DNA of 64,000 bases, from NCBI GenBank assembly GCA_025655555.1, contig JAHXIQ010000001.1:922487-986486 (forward strand). The letters are read 5' to 3'. The stretch's first letter is position 1, and each line of letters opens with the position of its first letter. This stretch comes from Candidatus Thiodiazotropha sp. (ex Myrtea sp. 'scaly one' KF741663). GTDB taxonomy: Bacteria; Pseudomonadota; Gammaproteobacteria; Chromatiales; Chromatiaceae. A program made the translations under genes and the position numbers. Shown here piece after piece: positions 23,768-33,612 of the stretch. The notes under the pieces are model-generated. The model had not been told where the DNA came from and searched no databases. It saw only the letters and a program-made list of their open reading frames with translations.

Positions 23768-26131
23768 ATGCGTGCACTGAATCTGAAACTGCTGCGTAAT
23801 CTGTGGAAACTGCGAGGTCAGGTGTTGGCGATTGCAGTGGTGATCGCCTCCGGCGTTGCGGTGCTGGTCATGTCCCTATCAGCGCTCCAAGCATTGCAGG
23901 ACACCGCCGCCGCCTATTACGAGCGCCAGCGTTTCGCTGATGTGTTCAGCAATGTCAAACGCGCGCCCTATCGGCTTGTCGAACCTATCAGCGCCATCCC
24001 CGGTGTACGCTCGGTAGATGCGCGCATCAAGCAGATCGCCACCCTGTCGATCGAGGGATTTGAAGAACCGGTGATCGGTCAATTGGTCTCCATACCGGAA
24101 CAGGGAGAACCTAGCCTTAACCGGCTGGTACTACGCAGTGGACGCCTGGTGTCCCTTGGCCATCCCGATGAAGTGGTGTTGAGCGAATCTTTCGCCGAGG
24201 CCCACCGGTTGAAGCCGGGGGATCATCTGAAGGCGTTGATGAACGGTAATCAACGCACACTTACGGTGGTTGGCATTGCCCTTTCACCAGAGTTCATCTA
24301 CGCCATCGGACCGGGTGCGCTGATCCCGGATGACCTGCGCTTCGGGGTGATGTGGATGGGTAACGAGGCACTGGCTGCGGCCTATGATCTGGAGGGTGCC
24401 TTCAATGACCTGAGCCTCGGGCTGCTGCACGGCACCAATCCAAAACTTGTCATCGAACATCTCGACCGCCTGTTAGAACGTTATGGCAGCAGTGGTGCGA
24501 TCGCGCGCAAGGACCAGATCTCCAACTGGTTTCTGATGAATGAGATTGAGCAGCTGAAGACCATGTCTACGATCCTGCCAACCATTTTCCTGGCAGTAGC
24601 CGCCTTTCTCAGTAACATGGTTTTGAGTCGATTGATTGCCACGGACCGTAGCGAAATCGGCCTGATGAAAGCATTTGGCTACAGCAATTGGCAGGTGGGT
24701 TGGCACTACACCAAGCTGGTGATGGCAATGACCAGCGTGGGCATCCTGCTGGGATGGTTGCTCGGCGCCTGGCTGGGGCGGGTCAATACCGAAATTTATG
24801 CGGACCTCTTCCGCTTTCCACTACTGATATTCCGTCCCGACCCCGGGGTCTTCGCTATCGGGGCTTTGGTCAGTCTGATCGCCGCCCTGGCTGGTAGTCT
24901 GGGATCGGTAAGACGGGCTGCGACCCTACCACCTGCCGAAGCGATGCTGCCGCCTGCACCACCACTGTTCCGAAAGACAGGACTTTCCCAAAGCCGGCTG
25001 TCTCATTGGCTGGATCAACCGACCCGGATCATCCTGAGGCAGATCTTTCGCTCACCGCTACGCGCACTACTCACCAGTTTCGGCATTGCACTTTCGGTAG
25101 CAGTGATGATCATGGCCCTGCAGTGGATCGATTCTATCGAGAAGATCGTAGAGGTCTATTTTCACGATGCCCAACGACAGAACATGATGGTGGGTGTGGT
25201 AGAGACACAATCGGACGCAACGCTGGAGGCGTTCAAACGCATGCCTGGCGTATTGGCGGCGGAACCGATGCGTTTCGTCAGCGCCGAATTCCACGCCGGC
25301 AACCGCAATCATCGGGGGTCGATTGAGGGCATCCTGCCGAACCCTGAACTGCAACGCGTCTACGATGCCAGCGGGCGTGTGCTCGATGTGCCACCGGATG
25401 GGCTGATACTCTCCACCAAGCTAGCGAAGAAACTGGATGTTGGGACGGGTGACGCCCTCTGGGTCGAGGTGTTACAGGATCGGCGACCCCAGCGGGAAAT
25501 TCCTGTGGTGGCGCTGTTCGAGACCTACATGGGTACGCCGGCGTATATGAACATCGATGCCTTGAACCAATTGATGGGGCAGCGCCCAAGTCTGGATGCA
25601 GTCAATCTGCTGGTCGATAAGCGCCAGCTTCCACGCCTCTATCAACGCCTGAAAACGATCCCCAAAGTCTCCGCGGTGGTACTCAAGGATGCCGCAGTGC
25701 AGGAGTTCAACGATACCATGGCTGAAACGCTGATGATCTATATCAGTTTCTTTGCCGCCTTCGCCTGCGCCCTGGGTTTTGGCGTGGTCTATAACAGTAC
25801 CCGCATCGCACTCTCTGAGCGTGGGCGCGAACTTGCCACGTTACGGGTGTTGGGCTTCCATCGCGGAGAGATCTCCTACATCCTGCTGGGTGAGGCGGCG
25901 TTACTGATTCTGGTTGGCCTTCCATTGGGATGCTTTGTGGGACACGGTCTGGGTTGGCTGATGACCAGCGCCATGGACTCTGAGCTCTACCGTATCCCAT
26001 TGGTAATCAAGGCCGCCACCGATGCCACGGCGGTACTGGTCACTTTAGGAGCCACCGCTTTCTCGGCCGCTGTGGTCAGGCGCCGACTCGATCACCTCGA
26101 CCTGATTGCCGTACTTAAGACACGTGAGTAA
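23768..26131 (+). CDS. ABC exporter permease with two FtsX domains
   Basis: The 787-residue permease has two copies of the MacB-type periplasmic domain plus FtsX membrane bundle. A single helix at about residues 15-38 precedes the first periplasmic domain (40-260); membrane helices at about 275-395 form the first FtsX unit with the RSEIGLMKAFG cytosolic coupling region. A second unit repeats the order: helix (about 430-450), periplasmic domain (460-640), and FtsX helices (650-775) with RGRELATLRVLGF. The fusion thus provides a whole transporter in one chain rather than a homodimer. The substrate is unknown; DevC-like proteins export envelope lipids or antimicrobials. Confidence 0.92.
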   Translation: MRALNLKLLRNLWKLRGQVLAIAVVIASGVAVLVMSLSALQALQDTAAAYYERQRFADVFSNVKRAPYRLVEPISAIPGVRSVDARIKQIATLSIEGFEEPVIGQLVSIPEQGEPSLNRLVLRSGRLVSLGHPDEVVLSESFAEAHRLKPGDHLKALMNGNQRTLTVVGIALSPEFIYAIGPGALIPDDLRFGVMWMGNEALAAAYDLEGAFNDLSLGLLHGTNPKLVIEHLDRLLERYGSSGAIARKDQISNWFLMNEIEQLKTMSTILPTIFLAVAAFLSNMVLSRLIATDRSEIGLMKAFGYSNWQVGWHYTKLVMAMTSVGILLGWLLGAWLGRVNTEIYADLFRFPLLIFRPDPGVFAIGALVSLIAALAGSLGSVRRAATLPPAEAMLPPAPPLFRKTGLSQSRLSHWLDQPTRIILRQIFRSPLRALLTSFGIALSVAVMIMALQWIDSIEKIVEVYFHDAQRQNMMVGVVETQSDATLEAFKRMPGVLAAEPMRFVSAEFHAGNRNHRGSIEGILPNPELQRVYDASGRVLDVPPDGLILSTKLAKKLDVGTGDALWVEVLQDRRPQREIPVVALFETYMGTPAYMNIDALNQLMGQRPSLDAVNLLVDKRQLPRLYQRLKTIPKVSAVVLKDAAVQEFNDTMAETLMIYISFFAAFACALGFGVVYNSTRIALSERGRELATLRVLGFHRGEISYILLGEAALLILVGLPLGCFVGHGLGWLMTSAMDSELYRIPLVIKAATDATAVLVTLGATAFSAAVVRRRLDHLDLIAVLKTRE

Positions 26132-26136
26132 ATGTC

Positions 26137-27351
26137 ATGAACGCACACTGGAAACGCATCCTACTCTGGACTCTACTGGGCCTGATCCTGTTGAGCACAC
26201 TGGTGTGGGCCTTCATACCCAAACCAGTCCCGGTGGATCTGCTGACCCTGACACCTGGAGAACTGGTGGTGACTGTCGATGAAGAGGGAGAGACCCGGGT
26301 GCAGGATGTGTTTGTCTTATCGGCACCGATCAGCGGCAGAGCAATGCGCATCGATGCCGATGTCGGGGATGAGGTAGTCGCCAACGAGACATTGGTAGCA
26401 GAGATTGAACCGATTGATCCGACGCTGCTCGACCCCCGCAGTGAAGCCCAGGCGCGGGCGGATATCCGCGCCGCCGAGGCGAACCGTATACTTGCTGAAG
26501 CTACTGTCAAAGAAGCCAAGGTCGAACTGGAGTTTGCCCTCAGTGAATTAAGGCGTGCCCGCAGCCTGCGAAAAGAAGCCGTAATCTCAGCACGAGAACT
26601 TGAGTCGGCAGAGCGCACCCAACAGACCCGTCAGGCATCCCTGGAGACAGCCGTCGCCACCCGCCAGGCGCGTCAGGCCGAACTGGAAAGGGCACGAGCC
26701 GAGCTGATCTCGCCAACGGAATCCAGGAAGAAATCCGAAGACTGTCAGTGCGTACCGATCACATCCCCTGTCGATGGCCGTATCCTGATGATTCTGCACA
26801 AGAGTGAAGGTGTGGTGAGTGCCGGCGAACCCCTGGTGGAGATCGGTGATCCTCGCAAACTGGAGATCGTCGCCGACCTCCTCTCCACTGATGCCGTCAA
26901 GGTAGAGCCAGGCCAATCTGTCATCATCGAAAACTGGGGTGGTGAAGCGGCTTTGTCCGGCACTGTCCGACGGGTAGAGCCTTATGGTTTTACCAAGGTA
27001 TCTGCCTTAGGAATCGAAGAGCAACGAGTCAATGTGATCATCGATTTCACGACCCCTAAAGCACAGTGGACTCGTATCGCCCATGGCTACCAGGTTGATG
27101 TGCGGATTATCCTCTGGCAAGGCAGCGATGTCCTGAAACTGCCTCTCACTGCTCTTTTCCGGGATGGAAAGAACTGGGCGGTATTCATTGAGCAACAGGG
27201 TATAGCCAGCCAACGTCGGGTAGAGATCGGCAGGCGCACCGGGTTGGAGGCGGAAATCCTTCATGGACTCTCAGCTGGAGAACGCATTGTGGTGCACCCC
27301 AGTGACAAAATCGCCGAGGGGATCGCTATCGAATCACGAGACCTGGAATAA
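26137..27351 (+). CDS. HlyD/DevB-type membrane-fusion (adaptor) protein
   Basis: The 404-residue periplasmic adaptor links the ABC permease to an outer-membrane channel. A signal-anchor helix (about 9-28) leads to a lipoyl/barrel-sandwich half (VLSAPISGRAMRIDADVGDEV), a coiled-coil hairpin (about 100-195, Ala/Arg/Glu-rich), the second lipoyl half (ITSPVDGRILMILHKSEGVVSAGEPLVEI), and beta-barrel domains. A CxC pair (DCQCVP) lies at the hairpin base. It begins five bases after the permease stop. No TolC-like gene is in the window. Confidence 0.92.
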   Translation: MNAHWKRILLWTLLGLILLSTLVWAFIPKPVPVDLLTLTPGELVVTVDEEGETRVQDVFVLSAPISGRAMRIDADVGDEVVANETLVAEIEPIDPTLLDPRSEAQARADIRAAEANRILAEATVKEAKVELEFALSELRRARSLRKEAVISARELESAERTQQTRQASLETAVATRQARQAELERARAELISPTESRKKSEDCQCVPITSPVDGRILMILHKSEGVVSAGEPLVEIGDPRKLEIVADLLSTDAVKVEPGQSVIIENWGGEAALSGTVRRVEPYGFTKVSALGIEEQRVNVIIDFTTPKAQWTRIAHGYQVDVRIILWQGSDVLKLPLTALFRDGKNWAVFIEQQGIASQRRVEIGRRTGLEAEILHGLSAGERIVVHPSDKIAEGIAIESRDLE

Positions 27352-27519
27352 CTTGAAGCGCATTTGGGGGCCGTATTTCTGATTTCACAAGAACAGCCCG
27401 CTATTCTCGTGAACTTTAATACGTCGACGCTTATGGCCCGTACACGCTCTCTAAGCTAAAAAACAGTGATAAGGAGCTGATGAAAGAATCGCCAATGATT
27501 CTAAACCGGTCTCATCCGG

Positions 27520-28704
27520 CTATTGGGACTGCGAAACCCCCGCCCAGAGTATTGGCTCTCCCCCTACTCCGATACTGCGAGCCCGGCCATTGGTCTTTGC
27601 GGTATACATACGATGGTCTGCAAGCTCCACCATAGTCTTCCAGTCGTTGATTGTATCTACCTGGATTTCGGCCACACCAATACTGGCTGTCACTGGATCT
27701 CCATCAGGGCGTAGTCCCAAACCGAGCTTCATAATCCTGGCAACCACATCATTGGCCTCATCAGGGTCGGCAGTAGGGAGAATGACGATAAACTCCTCTC
27801 CACCCCAACGGATAACGCTATCACCCTTACGCACTGCCTTGCACATTTTTTCAGCGGATGACTTCAATACACCATCGCCCGCCTCATGGCCGAAAGTGTC
27901 ATTGATGGCTTTAAAATTATCCAGGTCGAAATAGAGGATAGAGAGAGGCCCTTCTGTCATCATCGCAAGCCTGAACTGCAGATCAAGCATCTCGATGCCG
28001 GCACGACGTGTGAGAACACCCGTCAGTACATCATAACTTGCATGGCTTGCCTGGGAGAGCATGTATCGCAGCTGACTCAAGGAAGCGAACAGCGCCACGC
28101 CCAGGATCAGAACAAACAGCCAGATGGTCGAGACTGCTTGTGGAATCTCACCGTTAGATTCGGGATATGCGGTGAATACCGCCACCAATAGCATGGGGAT
28201 AGCGTAGACAAGAAACTCCACCAGAGTCAGGGGGAACAGGGTCAAACCGGCAACCATGACGAATGGTAAGAGTGCGTAGAGTTCCGCCACCACAAGCTCG
28301 GTACCGTTCAACTCATAGGCGTGAATCCAGTGATCGGAAACGAGATAGAAAAGCGGTGTCACTGCCAACATACCCGCCAGCAACAAACGAGCGCGTTTAA
28401 GGTTGGGCTCCATACGTGCCTGCCAGGCAATCAGGACAAAAGCAGCAGCGGAAAGCAGACGAATGAATAGCAGCTCACCCCATAGCCCATTGGGCAGGAA
28501 CAGCAAATCGATAACCGACCAAGTCGGTACAATCACGGCAAAAACCGCACAGAAGAAGAAGACCCGGCTCTGCATAATGGCAGACCGATGGCGGGTAATA
28601 GGCATACTGTGATGCCTGTTGGTAAGCAGCTCGTAAAGCTGATCGACCGTATAGATACCTAGTGATTCACTGAGTGTTACGTACATTTTGACCAAGTAGT
28701 TCAT
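27520..28704 (-). CDS. Membrane-bound diguanylate cyclase
   Basis: The 394-residue protein makes the second messenger cyclic di-GMP. An N-terminal leader (1-45) is followed by about six hydrophobic helices (about 47-205), with no recognisable sensor fold, and a GGDEF domain (about 220-385). The active site is intact: YFDLDNFKAINDTFGHEAGD and the variant signature GGEEF; RKGD five residues before it is the RxxD inhibitory site, so product feedback is likely. It is convergent with the ABC operon and monocistronic. Confidence 0.93.
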   Translation of the reverse strand: MNYLVKMYVTLSESLGIYTVDQLYELLTNRHHSMPITRHRSAIMQSRVFFFCAVFAVIVPTWSVIDLLFLPNGLWGELLFIRLLSAAAFVLIAWQARMEPNLKRARLLLAGMLAVTPLFYLVSDHWIHAYELNGTELVVAELYALLPFVMVAGLTLFPLTLVEFLVYAIPMLLVAVFTAYPESNGEIPQAVSTIWLFVLILGVALFASLSQLRYMLSQASHASYDVLTGVLTRRAGIEMLDLQFRLAMMTEGPLSILYFDLDNFKAINDTFGHEAGDGVLKSSAEKMCKAVRKGDSVIRWGGEEFIVILPTADPDEANDVVARIMKLGLGLRPDGDPVTASIGVAEIQVDTINDWKTMVELADHRMYTAKTNGRARSIGVGGEPILWAGVSQSQ

Positions 28705-29016
28705 TCCCTTGCATCCGACACAGATCAGACTGCAACAATATAGCGCCTATCATCATGGTTTCTTCACAAAAAAATAGAACTCTACTGATACAGATCAAAC
28801 ATTCACATTGATCAACCTACTGTTGTGTCACACGTGAAAAGCTGACTGACGAGAAAGGCGATACAAGGAGATTAAGAGTATTTGTCTCAAAACACGAGAA
28901 TGGGTATGTTATGCCACATTGAGGTACGATTTTAGCTGAATTCAGAAAATTCATCACTAAGATATAAGTACACGATTTCAAGGATCCGCTGGAGGCATTT
29001 TCATAGGGAGCAGCGC
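28705..29016. other. Divergent intergenic region
   Basis: About 310 AT-rich bases between the divergent cyclase and acyltransferase genes. Promoters are expected in both directions, but I see no consensus sites or hairpins worth naming. Confidence 0.5.
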
Positions 29017-29778
29017 ATGGATAGTCTGGCGCAGAATTTCACACAATACTTTCGCGTAGGCCTGGCATCGACTCGTCAGCAGAAGCGATATGCCTACGCC
29101 ATCCGTTATCAGGTCTATGCTGAAGAACTGGCATGGGAGCCACTCAACGAATCGCGCCAGGAAATCGACACCTGCGACGATTACGCTATTCATTGTCTAC
29201 TGGAGCATAAGCGCTCAGGAGAGATTGCCGGCTGTGTTCGTCTGGTAATCCCCCCCACAGACAAACCTGAGGCAAAACTGCCCTGCCAGTTACATGAAAT
29301 ACCCATGGATGAACAGCAGCAGCGCCAGATGGCGAAGGAGGCAGGGGAGATCTCGCGACTCGCAGTTCCCTCTAACTTTCGACGCCGGGCGAAAGAGGCC
29401 GGTAAGCCGTTCATTCTTGATGACAGCAACACCACCAGCATCTATACCGAAGAGGAGAAACGCAACTTCCCCAATATTTCCATTGGACTCTACCTCGCAG
29501 CCATCGCCATGGTTGACCTATGCGAACTGGATAGAGTGCTGGTTGTCATGGAGCCACGTCTGCAGCGATGCCTAAAACGCTATGGCCTGGTTTTCCACAA
29601 AATCAGTGAGACCTTCGACATGAAAGGCCAGCGCGCCTTGTTTGAACTACCTAGAGATGAATTGACGATCAACATGAATCTGCCGATTCTTGAACTCTAT
29701 CGATACATCCGGCGCGACCTCGCCAGTCAGTGGCAGGATGGCCTCCTGGAAAATGTGGATACCCATGACGCCTTTTGA
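29017..29778 (+). CDS. PEP-CTERM/exosortase-associated acyltransferase
   Basis: The 253-residue protein belongs to the family of GNAT-like acyltransferases related to LuxI autoinducer synthases and named for co-occurrence with exosortase loci. Family landmarks are the early RYQVYAEELAWEP stretch, the acyl-side core GEISRLAVPSNFRRR, and LYLAAIAMVDLCELDRVLVVMEPRLQRCLKRYG near residue 180. The donor and acceptor are unknown. The ATG has GGGAG six bases upstream. The last 14 bases overlap the ThiF-like gene; no exosortase or PEP-CTERM protein is in the window. Confidence 0.87.
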   Translation: MDSLAQNFTQYFRVGLASTRQQKRYAYAIRYQVYAEELAWEPLNESRQEIDTCDDYAIHCLLEHKRSGEIAGCVRLVIPPTDKPEAKLPCQLHEIPMDEQQQRQMAKEAGEISRLAVPSNFRRRAKEAGKPFILDDSNTTSIYTEEEKRNFPNISIGLYLAAIAMVDLCELDRVLVVMEPRLQRCLKRYGLVFHKISETFDMKGQRALFELPRDELTINMNLPILELYRYIRRDLASQWQDGLLENVDTHDAF

Positions 29779-30637
29779 CTATCGAGTTGCCTTCTCCCGT
29801 AACATCGGGTGGGTTACCGAGGAAGAACAAAATAAACTGCGTGGTTCCCGTGTCGCGATCGCCGGCATGGGGGGCGTTGGTGGCAGTCACCTCTTAACAC
29901 TCACCCGCCTGGGCGTGGGCCGGTTCAATCTGGCCGATTTTGACAGTTTCGCCGTAGAGAACTTCAACCGCCAGGCAGGTGCCAATCTCAATACGGTGGA
30001 CCGGCCAAAACTCGAAAGCCTGTCAGAGATGGCAAATTCAATCAATCCGGAATTGGAAATCCACGCCTTTCCCGATGGTGTATCACCTGAGCAGGCTGAA
30101 AGATTTCTCGAGGGTTGTGATATCTATCTAGACGGTCTGGATTTCTTCGCGCTAACTGCCAGGCGTGCCGTCTTTGCCGCGTGCGACCGGCTCGGTATTC
30201 CCGCTGTTACTGCGGCACCTCTGGGTATGGGATCGGCACTGCTCAGCTTTCTGCCGGGCAAACTCACATTTGAGGACTACTTTCAGCTGGAGGGGCATGG
30301 TGAATATCAACAGTATCTGCGCTTTCTCGTCGGCCTCGCACCATCCAGACTTCACTCAGGCTATCTGGTACTACCCGAGCGGATCGATCTGATTGGAAAA
30401 AAAGGGCCGTCGACCGCCATGGGCTGTGAATTATGCGCCGGATTCGCCGCTACCCAGGTACTCAAGCTGCTGCTCGGCAGAGGCAAAGTCCTGCCCGCTC
30501 CCTGGGGTCAGCAATTCGATGCGTATATGAATCGATTGCATCGCACCTGGCGACCGGGAGGCAATCGCCACCCCTTGCAACAACTGGCAATCCGTTTGGG
30601 TGAACGCGCCTTGGCAAAACAACTCAACACCCTGTAA
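29765..30637 (+). CDS. ThiF/E1-like adenylyltransferase
   Basis: The 290-residue protein has the ThiF/MoeB/UBA1 fold, which adenylates a C-terminal glycine or small acid. The ATP-binding motif is GMGGVGGSHLLTLTRLGVG (about 31-49), with the acidic/Asn/Arg motif DFDSFAVENFNRQ after it and DGLDFF at the site that follows. Only one CxxC (CELC) is visible, so the zinc site of classical ThiF is incomplete. A longer frame opens at 29690; I chose the ATG at 29765, which overlaps the acyltransferase by 14 bases. The tight coupling suggests the two act in one pathway, perhaps making or modifying a peptide- or amino-acid-based metabolite. Confidence 0.85.
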   Translation: MTPFDYRVAFSRNIGWVTEEEQNKLRGSRVAIAGMGGVGGSHLLTLTRLGVGRFNLADFDSFAVENFNRQAGANLNTVDRPKLESLSEMANSINPELEIHAFPDGVSPEQAERFLEGCDIYLDGLDFFALTARRAVFAACDRLGIPAVTAAPLGMGSALLSFLPGKLTFEDYFQLEGHGEYQQYLRFLVGLAPSRLHSGYLVLPERIDLIGKKGPSTAMGCELCAGFAATQVLKLLLGRGKVLPAPWGQQFDAYMNRLHRTWRPGGNRHPLQQLAIRLGERALAKQLNTL

Positions 30638-30760
30638 CCCGGGATTCATACTTCTTAAATAAGCGCGTAACAAATCAGGGATATCCTTCTCGGTATCAAT
30701 TCTGTATCCGTCATACAGATACAGGTCATCCTGAACAACATCTCACATCAGCATTATCTT

Positions 30761-31198
30761 ATGCCACCAACAAGCCAAGTACAGGCCCTCATCAACCCGC
30801 AAGTTTTTAATCGAATGACCCGGTTGCTGGTTGGCGGCTTAATTTTTTGCCTGGGACTATGGATCGCCGCTGGTGTCATTCACCTCGTCCACCTGCTCTA
30901 TCTGGCATTGACGGGTGAGTGGAACCATGAAGCCGAAAAGATGATCGTCGATGCAGTCATCATCCTGGCAATCCTGGAACTGGTGCGTACCCTGCAATCC
31001 TATCTGGAATTAGGCCGGGTCAAAGTTACGTTGATTCTGGATGCGGCACTGGTCGTCTTAATTGGTGAACTGATCAGCCTTTGGTACCGGGAGTATACCG
31101 CCCTGGAGGTCTTGCTCAGTCTGGCAGTCATCGTGCTACTCACGCTTCTTCGCATCCTGACAGCCAGGTTCTCACCGGAGACACTTTCGGTGGAATAG
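30761..31198 (+). CDS. psiE: PsiE-family membrane protein
   Basis: The 145-residue protein has four hydrophobic helices (about 20-50, 64-78, 88-108 and 118-135) and the PsiE-type central stretch MIVDAVIILAILELVRTLQSYLELG. PsiE is named for induction by phosphate starvation in E. coli; its molecular function is not known. No Pho box is obvious in the 123 bases upstream, where CTGTAT/ATACAG-type inverted motifs occur. It is convergent with the PAS gene at a 23-base gap. Confidence 0.85.
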   Translation: MPPTSQVQALINPQVFNRMTRLLVGGLIFCLGLWIAAGVIHLVHLLYLALTGEWNHEAEKMIVDAVIILAILELVRTLQSYLELGRVKVTLILDAALVVLIGELISLWYREYTALEVLLSLAVIVLLTLLRILTARFSPETLSVE

Positions 31199-31221
31199 AT
31201 GCACTACAATACCCCATCGAT

Positions 31222-31746
31222 TCAGTGACCCAGCGTGTGTATAAACTCTTCATAAGTGGTGCCTTTACTTTGCAGTAATTCGACCAACCAATTGACTGAG
31301 GCATTGGGAGCATCTCGCGCTCCTGCCTGTTGTTCAACGCGCATCATCTCCTGATAGACAGGAATAATTGCCGAAATCCCTTCCCGGCTGGGCTTGCGCC
31401 GTACAGAAAAATAACCAATGGGTTGATTATTGGTATCATAATCCACCGTCACATTGGCATAAACCCAGTAGTAATCCCCACTCTTTGCCATATTTTTCAC
31501 ATAGGCGAAACACTCCTGGCCCGACTCGATCACATTCCACAGCAGACGGAATACACCACGCGGCATATCAGGGTGACGGATAATATTATGCTGCACATTT
31601 AGCAGCTCTGACTCTGTATAGCCGGCCATCTGCATAAACACCCGGTTGGCATAGGTAATACGCCCCTTAAGGTCCGTCTTCGAGACAATGAAATCCTGAT
31701 CCTTCATGAGAATCTCGCGATCAGTTGGTGTAATTCCAGTTTTCAT
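31222..31746 (-). CDS. Aer-like single PAS-domain sensor
   Basis: The 174-residue cytosolic protein is one PAS domain with the Aer/redox-PAS signature IIRHPDMP, preceded by TDLKGRITYANRVFMQMAGY and followed by DYYWVYANVTV. Such PAS domains bind FAD or heme and sense redox state or oxygen. It has no output domain of its own. The perfect GGAGG ribosome binding site and an 11-base gap after the chemoreceptor stop show that the two are cotranscribed; the PAS protein probably feeds redox information to that receptor. Confidence 0.9.
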   Translation of the reverse strand: MKTGITPTDREILMKDQDFIVSKTDLKGRITYANRVFMQMAGYTESELLNVQHNIIRHPDMPRGVFRLLWNVIESGQECFAYVKNMAKSGDYYWVYANVTVDYDTNNQPIGYFSVRRKPSREGISAIIPVYQEMMRVEQQAGARDAPNASVNWLVELLQSKGTTYEEFIHTLGH

Positions 31747-31757
31747 CGTTTCACCTC

Positions 31758-33209
31758 CTACCCGTGCTTCTCATTAATCATGGCATCGATACGATCCATC
31801 ACCCGGTCACTGGCATGCTCCATATCTTGGTAGGTCACCAATATCTTGCCCTGTAATTCAGTATCTTTTTGCCAATCTTCGCTGAGATAACCAAGCGCGG
31901 AATGACCTGCATTGTGGACCTCCATATGTGGTGTCTCCAGGTCTCTGAATGCCTGCGTATGACCAAAGGCCTCCTTACCGATACCTTCGTAATACCACTT
32001 ACCGAGACGGCAGCTATGATGATCCACCTGGACAGCGTCGGCATCCGCATTCTGTGTGCCGGCATGAAAGGATTTATAAGCTTTCTGCTTATAGATCATG
32101 TGATCCACTTTGACCAAAGAGGCGTAACAGATATCGTGGGCGAAATCGACCGAGGTAAAGGTCATCTGTGCCTGATCGGCAAATACATTGAAACTACTAT
32201 TCATATCCTCGACTGCGGTCTGCACACTGTTGGCCATCTCCAGCATCTCATTGGAGTTGGTCTGCATAGCGGTTGTCTCTCCCTGAAAGGTGGTGACTAC
32301 CTCACGAATCTCATCCGTGGCTTTCTTGGTGCTCTCTGCCAGTTTCTTGACCTCATCCGCGACGACCGCAAACCCCCGGCCATGCTCGCCTGCTCTGGCC
32401 GCCTCGATCGAGGCATTCAGTGCAAGCAGATTGGTCTTATCGGCAATCTCGCTGATCATGCCGAGAATACCGGTAATCTCATCACTCATGGCATTCAATT
32501 GCGCCATGGTCTGGTGGCTCTGCTCGATCATCCCCAGTGTTTTCGTCTGTGCGCCAACCACCTGAGAAACAGCACCTTGGCTCTCCTGCGCTTTCTGCAT
32601 ATTGTCTGTCGCAATCTGGGAGACTTTCTGCATCTCGTTGGTGATGCGCGTTAAATCATCCTGACTCAGCAGCAGGTTACTCATAGTCTGGTTGGTGTTG
32701 AGCTCCTGCAATTTTGCCGCCATCTCATTCCTGTTGATGAAGATGGCATTGTCGGCCATGGCTTTCAGTGATTCATTGATTCGAGTGAGCGTTTTTTCCA
32801 GCTCCCCGTGAAGACCTGCGGGCAACGTACGACGATAGTATTGCCCTTGGGAGACACATTCGAAACTGGTCTTGACCTCTCGAAAGAAGGTCTCCAGCTG
32901 GTCCAGTGTCTCGTTCAAATTCCATGCAACATGACCCGCCTCCCCCATCCAAGGCACTTCCGTTATCCGTGAAGTGAACTGTCCCTGCAGCATCTCCTGC
33001 AGGACCTGATCGATCCGCCTCATGACAAGGAATGGCATCTTCATCCGGTAGGAGATAATCGCGGCTACCCCAATGGCCAGTATGGGAAACAGCCAAAACC
33101 AATGCCGATACCCATCGATTATCAATACAGAAAGGATACTGAATAGATTCAGCAGCACGAAGACCACCACATAGATCTGCAACCTTGTGGCCAGGTACAA
33201 ACGTTTCAT
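31758..33209 (-). CDS. Methyl-accepting chemotaxis protein with CZB domain
   Basis: The 483-residue receptor has two N-terminal membrane helices (about 10-55) separated by a very short periplasmic turn, a HAMP-like region, and the MCP signaling hairpin (about 150-360) with tip sequence [39 protein letters not shown]. At the C-terminus is a chemoreceptor zinc-binding (CZB) domain: [26 protein letters not shown], where the His and Cys ligands bind zinc and sense hypochlorous acid or zinc. There is almost no periplasmic sensor, so input probably comes from the CZB domain and the PAS partner downstream. A TTG three codons before the ATG at 33209 also opens the frame; the ATG is preferred. Confidence 0.94.
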   Translation of the reverse strand: MKRLYLATRLQIYVVVFVLLNLFSILSVLIIDGYRHWFWLFPILAIGVAAIISYRMKMPFLVMRRIDQVLQEMLQGQFTSRITEVPWMGEAGHVAWNLNETLDQLETFFREVKTSFECVSQGQYYRRTLPAGLHGELEKTLTRINESLKAMADNAIFINRNEMAAKLQELNTNQTMSNLLLSQDDLTRITNEMQKVSQIATDNMQKAQESQGAVSQVVGAQTKTLGMIEQSHQTMAQLNAMSDEITGILGMISEIADKTNLLALNASIEAARAGEHGRGFAVVADEVKKLAESTKKATDEIREVVTTFQGETTAMQTNSNEMLEMANSVQTAVEDMNSSFNVFADQAQMTFTSVDFAHDICYASLVKVDHMIYKQKAYKSFHAGTQNADADAVQVDHHSCRLGKWYYEGIGKEAFGHTQAFRDLETPHMEVHNAGHSALGYLSEDWQKDTELQGKILVTYQDMEHASDRVMDRIDAMINEKHG

Positions 33210-33612
33210 AGTTATCAAGCCTTAATCATGTGTGATAACGCACTCGAGCAACTCACGGGTGCCATCTCTACACCCCGGAGTTTTCACTGACAGTTCCGCT
33301 CTCGACAACACCTCGAGTAACATAAAAAGGCCACCCTCCTCCCTGCCTCGCTGATACATAGACGAGCGGCGACCGGCTGCGCTTCCTACAATAGTATCGC
33401 CAGCCCCAGAATAATCTTTAGGTTCCTGAGCGATATTAGGCCACCTGGAGTTGATGAGATCATGGCAGCTATTAAAGCCAATCTGACTGAGGTGTATTTC
33501 AGCTGCATCTGCCCAATAACCGACATTGACTGGGCTATACTTGCCGCCACCACAGATTTTCAGTGAAGATACCCGAATATAGCGTCACCTAAAGCGAATT
33601 AAGGAGTGCATT
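33210..33612. other. Gene-free region upstream of the chemoreceptor and SIMPL genes
   Basis: About 400 bases between divergent genes. I found no sigma-28-like promoter for the receptor and no RNA element; a 34-codon frame at about 33462 is too weak to call. Confidence 0.5.

Noticed and set aside
29690-29764. Longer N-terminus for the ThiF-like protein
   Set aside because: The extra 25 codons lie entirely inside the acyltransferase gene and the conserved start is at 29765.
31869-32654. 261-codon plus-strand frame
   Set aside because: It is antisense to the chemoreceptor signaling domain; repeated heptads create such open frames.
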